Assembly: GCA_903825035.1 (NCBI GenBank)
Contig: CAIJYV010000023.1
Coordinates: 1 to 64,000 of the forward strand
Reading direction: 5' to 3'
Length of the DNA stretch: 64,000 nt
Source of the DNA: an uncultured Actinomycetes bacterium
Lineage (GTDB): Bacteria > Actinomycetota > Acidimicrobiia > Acidimicrobiales > RAAP-2
Both the position numbers and the translations under genes were made by a program. The notes under the pieces are model-generated. The model saw nothing but the letters and a program-made list of their open reading frames with translations. It was not told the origin of the DNA and did not search any database. This document shows, piece after piece, positions 63,377 through 64,000 of this stretch. Position 1 is the first letter of the stretch. Every line of letters starts with the position of its first letter.

Positions 63377-64000
63377 GTGAAGCGAAACTTTTTGTCACTG
63401 TCCGTAGCGGGAGCCGTACTGGCCCTCTCCTCTGTCACCGTTCTGAGCGCCGGTTCGATTGCCTCGGCGTCAACCTTGACTGCGGTCAAATTCGTTTATG
63501 ACTTTCCAGGTCCCGACATGGAAATCATTCCAGTCGTTGTCGCTCAAAAAGAGGGCTTCTTCAAGGCCAATGGTCTGAATGTCTCCGTCGAGTTCCCACC
63601 ATCAACCTCTTTAACCACTCAGCTCTTGACCACCGGCTCCGGTGACATCGGCTTCATCACCACTTCGGACATGGCCGTAGCGGTTGAAGCCAAGGCACCG
63701 GTTATCTCGGTGGCTAACTACTCAATGACTAACAATTGGGGCCTGTTCGCCAAGCCGGGTTCAACCCTGACGCTGGCTTCATTAAAGGGTAAGAAGATCT
63801 TTTCCTGGGGCGACACCTGGACTAATGCAATGATTCCATTTGTGCTGAAGAAGGCTCACCTCAAGGCCAGCGACATCACCATCGTCACGGGCGCAAATGA
63901 CACGCCATTGTTGATGAACGGCACCATTAACTTCACCACCTCGACGACTAACTACGCGATCCCCGGCATCACCGAAGCCACCAAGAGCGCTCCGGTAGGC
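63377..64000 (+). CDS. NMT1/SsuA-like ABC transporter binding protein (3' partial)
   Basis: An open frame from GTG 63377 runs to the window end (208 codons, no stop). It begins with a signal peptide (KRNFLSLSVAGAVLALSSVTVLSAG, ASA cut site) with no lipobox. The mature part has VKFVYDFPGPDMEIIPVVVA, KEGFFKANGLNVSVEFPPST, LLTTGSGDIGFITTSD and TLASLKGKKIFSWGD, the pattern of NMT1/THI5-like and SsuA-like binding proteins. It completes the ABC importer with the two genes upstream. A pyrimidine or amine thiamine precursor, sulfonate or riboflavin-like cargo are all possible. Confidence 0.85.
   Translation, partial: MKRNFLSLSVAGAVLALSSVTVLSAGSIASASTLTAVKFVYDFPGPDMEIIPVVVAQKEGFFKANGLNVSVEFPPSTSLTTQLLTTGSGDIGFITTSDMAVAVEAKAPVISVANYSMTNNWGLFAKPGSTLTLASLKGKKIFSWGDTWTNAMIPFVLKKAHLKASDITIVTGANDTPLLMNGTINFTTSTTNYAIPGITEATKSAPVG

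Overview
The window looks like a chromosomal segment of a moderate-GC actinobacterium, most likely from or near class Acidimicrobiia. This rests on gene order and family types, not on any database search. Pointers are: the order hom-thrC-rho-rpmE-prfA-prmC-tsaC-rpiB-glyA-wecA-like-atp; an ImuA/ImuB/DnaE2 mutasome behind an actinobacterial-type LexA box; tandem PIG-L deacetylases as in mycothiol metabolism; a class E-like sortase with LAxTG substrates; and a MurA with Asp in place of the fosfomycin-target Cys.

Layout. 0-1.4 kb: 3' end of a secreted repeat protein with an OmpA-like C-terminus. 1.4-5 kb: lysine and threonine biosynthesis (lysA, hom, thrC). 5.1-12.5 kb: rho, ribosome and translation genes, rpiB, glyA and a WecA/TagO-type transferase. 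12.5-20 kb: a complete F1Fo ATP synthase operon preceded by AtpZ- and AtpI-like small membrane proteins. 20-22.8 kb: glpX, murA and a small membrane protein. 22.8-23.4 kb: an AT-rich MazF-type toxin-antitoxin pair. 23.5-26.4 kb: sulfate activation and reduction (cysN, cysD, cysH). 26.5-29.2 kb: a membrane protein, tRNA-Ala(CGC) and an ABC exporter. 29.2-36 kb: an accessory stretch with a decayed gene, GNAT and YCII proteins, a structured RNA with its own terminator, an SRAP protein, and two large secreted proteins. 36.1-41 kb: the SOS mutasome. 41-50.5 kb: nucleotidyltransferase, fabH, thioesterase, threonine aldolase, a PRC/MgtE_N/CBS protein next to an NRAMP-like transporter, two PIG-L deacetylases and ahcY. 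50.6-55.1 kb: an LAHTG surface protein, an ANL enzyme, ychF and a sortase. 55.2-64 kb: a proline iminopeptidase-like hydrolase, a complete Opp/Dpp-type ABC importer and the first three genes of an NMT1/SsuA-type ABC importer, whose binding protein runs off the window.

Links between genes. The sortase at 54.1-55.1 kb is a plausible anchoring enzyme for two proteins in the same window (LASTG at 33.1 kb, LAHTG at 50.7 kb). The peptidase-like hydrolase sits directly before the oligopeptide importer. The soluble MgtE-like sensor protein precedes an NRAMP-like permease whose Shine-Dalgarno sequence can be buried in an RNA stem. Many genes are translationally coupled (GTGA, ATGA, TGATG or TAATG overlaps), and a set of single genes shows a -10-like hexamer 6-9 bases before the start codon, suggesting leaderless mRNAs.

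The strongest leads for something undescribed are the MgtE_N/CBS plus NRAMP pair with its hairpin leader, the orphan structured RNA at 31.2 kb, the three-cysteine CysH, and the OmpA-like tails on secreted proteins of a presumed monoderm.
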